Shown in pieces: positions 62,599-64,000 of a DNA stretch of 64,000 nucleotides; position 1 is the stretch's first letter; each line of letters begins with the position of its first letter. The notes beneath the pieces are model-generated. The model made no database searches, was not told the DNA's origin, and was given only the letters and a program-made list of their open reading frames with translations. Source of the stretch: Thermoanaerobacterium xylanolyticum LX-11. GTDB lineage: Bacteria; Bacillota; Thermoanaerobacteria; Thermoanaerobacterales; Thermoanaerobacteraceae. The translations under genes and the position numbers were made by a program. The stretch lies in contig NC_015555.1 in assembly GCF_000189775.2 (NCBI RefSeq), positions 1,809,001-1,873,000 on the forward strand, read 5' to 3'.

Positions 62599-63486
62599 TC
62601 ACCTATTCCTATTATTAAGAAGATATTTTTTTTCAATTTTAAATATTATCCAAGGAAATACATATAAAAATTTTGAAATAATCTCGATAAAATTCTCATC
62701 TAATTTATTTTCTAAATTATTTAATAATTTATATAAAACTGAACAATAGCAAAATGCTATTTTAATAAAAATACTTAACTTTATTTTGCAATTAAATATT
62801 TTATCAGTCTTGATTTTATCCCATATATCTGCTCTAGCTTTAATTTGTGAATAAGCCATTAATGCTGAATTAGAACCTCTAATTCTCACTTTCACAAGAG
62901 GTTGATGTATTGCTAAAAGTTTATATTTAATAGAAACTTGTAACCAAAGCATTGAGTCCTCGCCATATTTCATAGTCTCATCAAATCGAATATTAGGATT
63001 ATCAATAAATATACACTTTCTCATAACTACACTGGGCGTTGCAATTGGACTTGATATAATACATAAAGGAAATATATCTCCATTAAAATTTGATACATCA
63101 ATTATTTTTTCTTTTTTACCAAGCCCAAAAGTTACATAATTAGTATGAGACCACCATGAATTTTTTTCAATCATCATAGATATTTGCAGCTCAAGTTTAT
63201 TTGGCATCCAAACATCATCAGCATCTAAAAATGCAATATATTCACCTTTACTTAACTTAATTCCTACATTCCTTGCAGCTGCAGCACCTTTATTTTCCTG
63301 ATAGACATATGTTATCTTTGAACTATATCTCTCTAGAAATTCAGAAATTTTTTCTGGAGAACCATCATTTACAATAATAATTTCTATATTTTTATATGTC
63401 TGAGCCAAGACACTTTCTGTCGCTTCAATTAGCCAGTCTACTCTACTATAAAATGGTATTACGACACTCACTAATGGTTCATACAT
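62599..63486 (-). CDS. Glycosyltransferase family 2
   Basis: The 295-residue protein starts PLVSVVIPFYSRVDWLIEATESVLAQTYKNIEIIIVNDGS, the classic GT2 opening. It also has AAARNVGIKLSKGEYIAFLDADDVW (DxD metal site), then GEDSMLWLQVSIKYK and a helical C-terminus. It transfers a sugar to a lipid-linked intermediate on the cytoplasmic membrane face. The gene starts immediately after the wecB stop, with GGGGG inside the wecB end as ribosome site. Confidence 0.92.
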   Translation of the reverse strand: MYEPLVSVVIPFYSRVDWLIEATESVLAQTYKNIEIIIVNDGSPEKISEFLERYSSKITYVYQENKGAAAARNVGIKLSKGEYIAFLDADDVWMPNKLELQISMMIEKNSWWSHTNYVTFGLGKKEKIIDVSNFNGDIFPLCIISSPIATPSVVMRKCIFIDNPNIRFDETMKYGEDSMLWLQVSIKYKLLAIHQPLVKVRIRGSNSALMAYSQIKARADIWDKIKTDKIFNCKIKLSIFIKIAFCYCSVLYKLLNNLENKLDENFIEIISKFLYVFPWIIFKIEKKYLLNNRNR

Positions 63487-64000
63487 TCAGTTTTTCCCCC
63501 ACACCACTCTATTCACATAATCTGTATAAGACAATATTATTCTAAGAACTTTTTCAGATACATTAGGCATACTATAATCAGCTACTCTTCTTAAAGTGTC
63601 TTTTTGCTGTGTCTCTAATATCTCTAGTCCCTGCAAAATTCTTTCTTTTTCAAGTCCAACCATCATAACTGCTGCTTCTTCCATTGCTTCTGGTCTTTCA
63701 TGAGCTTCTCTAATGTTGAGTGCCTTAAAACCAAGTATTGAAGATTCTTCACTTATTGTTCCACTATCGCTTAGAACTGCCTTTGAATTAATTTGAAGTT
63801 TAACATAGTCATTGAATCCAAGAGGCTTCATAAGTGATATCAGCGGATTAAATTCTATTTCTTTTGATTCAATCATTTTTCTTGTCCTTGGATGCGTACT
63901 AAATATAATTGGCAATTTATAAATATCTGCAATTGTATTTAAACTATCTACTAAATTTAAAAAGTTCTTCTCTGAATTTATATTTTCTTCCCTATGTGCT
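63487..64000 (-). CDS. wecB: UDP-N-acetylglucosamine 2-epimerase, C-terminal part (5' end outside window)
   Basis: The visible 171 residues read AHREENINSEKNFLNLVDSL, LPIIFSTHPRTRKMI, PLGFNDYVKLQINSKAVLSDSGTISEESSILGFKALNIREAHERPEA. This is the WecB/MnaA active-site half, with the SDSGTISEES and RxxHERPE motifs that bind the UDP-GlcNAc. The enzyme makes UDP-ManNAc for surface glycans. The gene enters from beyond 64000. Confidence 0.92.
   Translation of the reverse strand, partial: AHREENINSEKNFLNLVDSLNTIADIYKLPIIFSTHPRTRKMIESKEIEFNPLISLMKPLGFNDYVKLQINSKAVLSDSGTISEESSILGFKALNIREAHERPEAMEEAAVMMVGLEKERILQGLEILETQQKDTLRRVADYSMPNVSEKVLRIILSYTDYVNRVVWGKN

Noticed and set aside
1-64000. tRNA or rRNA genes and prophage structural genes
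   Set aside because: No cloverleaf or ribosomal RNA sequence and no capsid, tail, portal, terminase or integrase motifs were seen.

Overview
The window looks like a chromosomal segment of a thermophilic, saccharolytic, low-GC Firmicute, most likely Thermoanaerobacterium or a close relative. This is inferred from AT-rich codon use, strong AGGAGG-type ribosome sites, a hexuronate/aldouronate uptake cluster (lplB-type permeases, uxuA, GntR) and the thi and sugar-polymer genes. Almost every gene lies on the minus strand; the exceptions are an AhpD-like gene, one DDE transposase and an IS110 relic.

Layout. (1) 1-3700: sugar-acid uptake and catabolism (two ABC permeases, mannonate dehydratase, GntR regulator) with a duplicated candidate operator. 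(2) 3740-6155: a ferritin-like protein, then thiC-thiW under a TPP riboswitch with an intrinsic terminator. (3) 6270-17220: start of a large defence/accessory island: MntA/HepT pair, AhpD-like protein, YdcF-like protein, a phospholipase-D/ATPase fusion with a GNAT partner, McrBC, a decayed MntA/HepT pair, and a HigB-HigA-SecB toxin-antitoxin-chaperone module with paired operators. (4) 17486-22960: a three-gene Shango-type system (TerB/TM2 protein, BrxD-like ATPase, Lhr-like helicase). (5) 23034-32740: an AbiA-like reverse transcriptase/HEPN gene split by about 3.75 kb of nested insertion sequences (ISLre2, IS110 with a candidate bridge RNA), then an HD/YwgA pair and a DDE transposase. (6) 32925-40103: a TIGR02391-like HEPN protein and a complete type I Zorya operon (zorABCD). 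(7) 40203-41940: a compact three-gene cassette with a RAMP-like motif protein, a second SecB-like chaperone and a PD-(D/E)XK-like nuclease. I know of no described system with this make-up. (8) 42057-49450: short cargo blocks separated by decaying copies of the manC 3' end. (9) 49478-64000: surface-polysaccharide genes (FlaA1/CapD-type dehydratase, UDP-glucose dehydrogenase, broken rfbC, glycosyltransferases, Wzy polymerase, WecB), interrupted by a large TIR/DUF4062-like protein and a broken Clp-fold protease.

How it fits together. The polysaccharide locus and the thi/sugar genes are the ordinary chromosome. The roughly 50 kb between them is a layered island of anti-phage modules. Four manC fragments in the same orientation sit exactly at cargo boundaries, which suggests repeated integration or recombination at a manC 3' end. 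The least explained parts are the RAMP-like/SecB/nuclease cassette, the PLD-ATPase with its acetyltransferase, the three-gene PIN cassette and the TIR/DUF4062-like giant protein. All assignments rest on reading motifs and gene order by eye; no database search was run.
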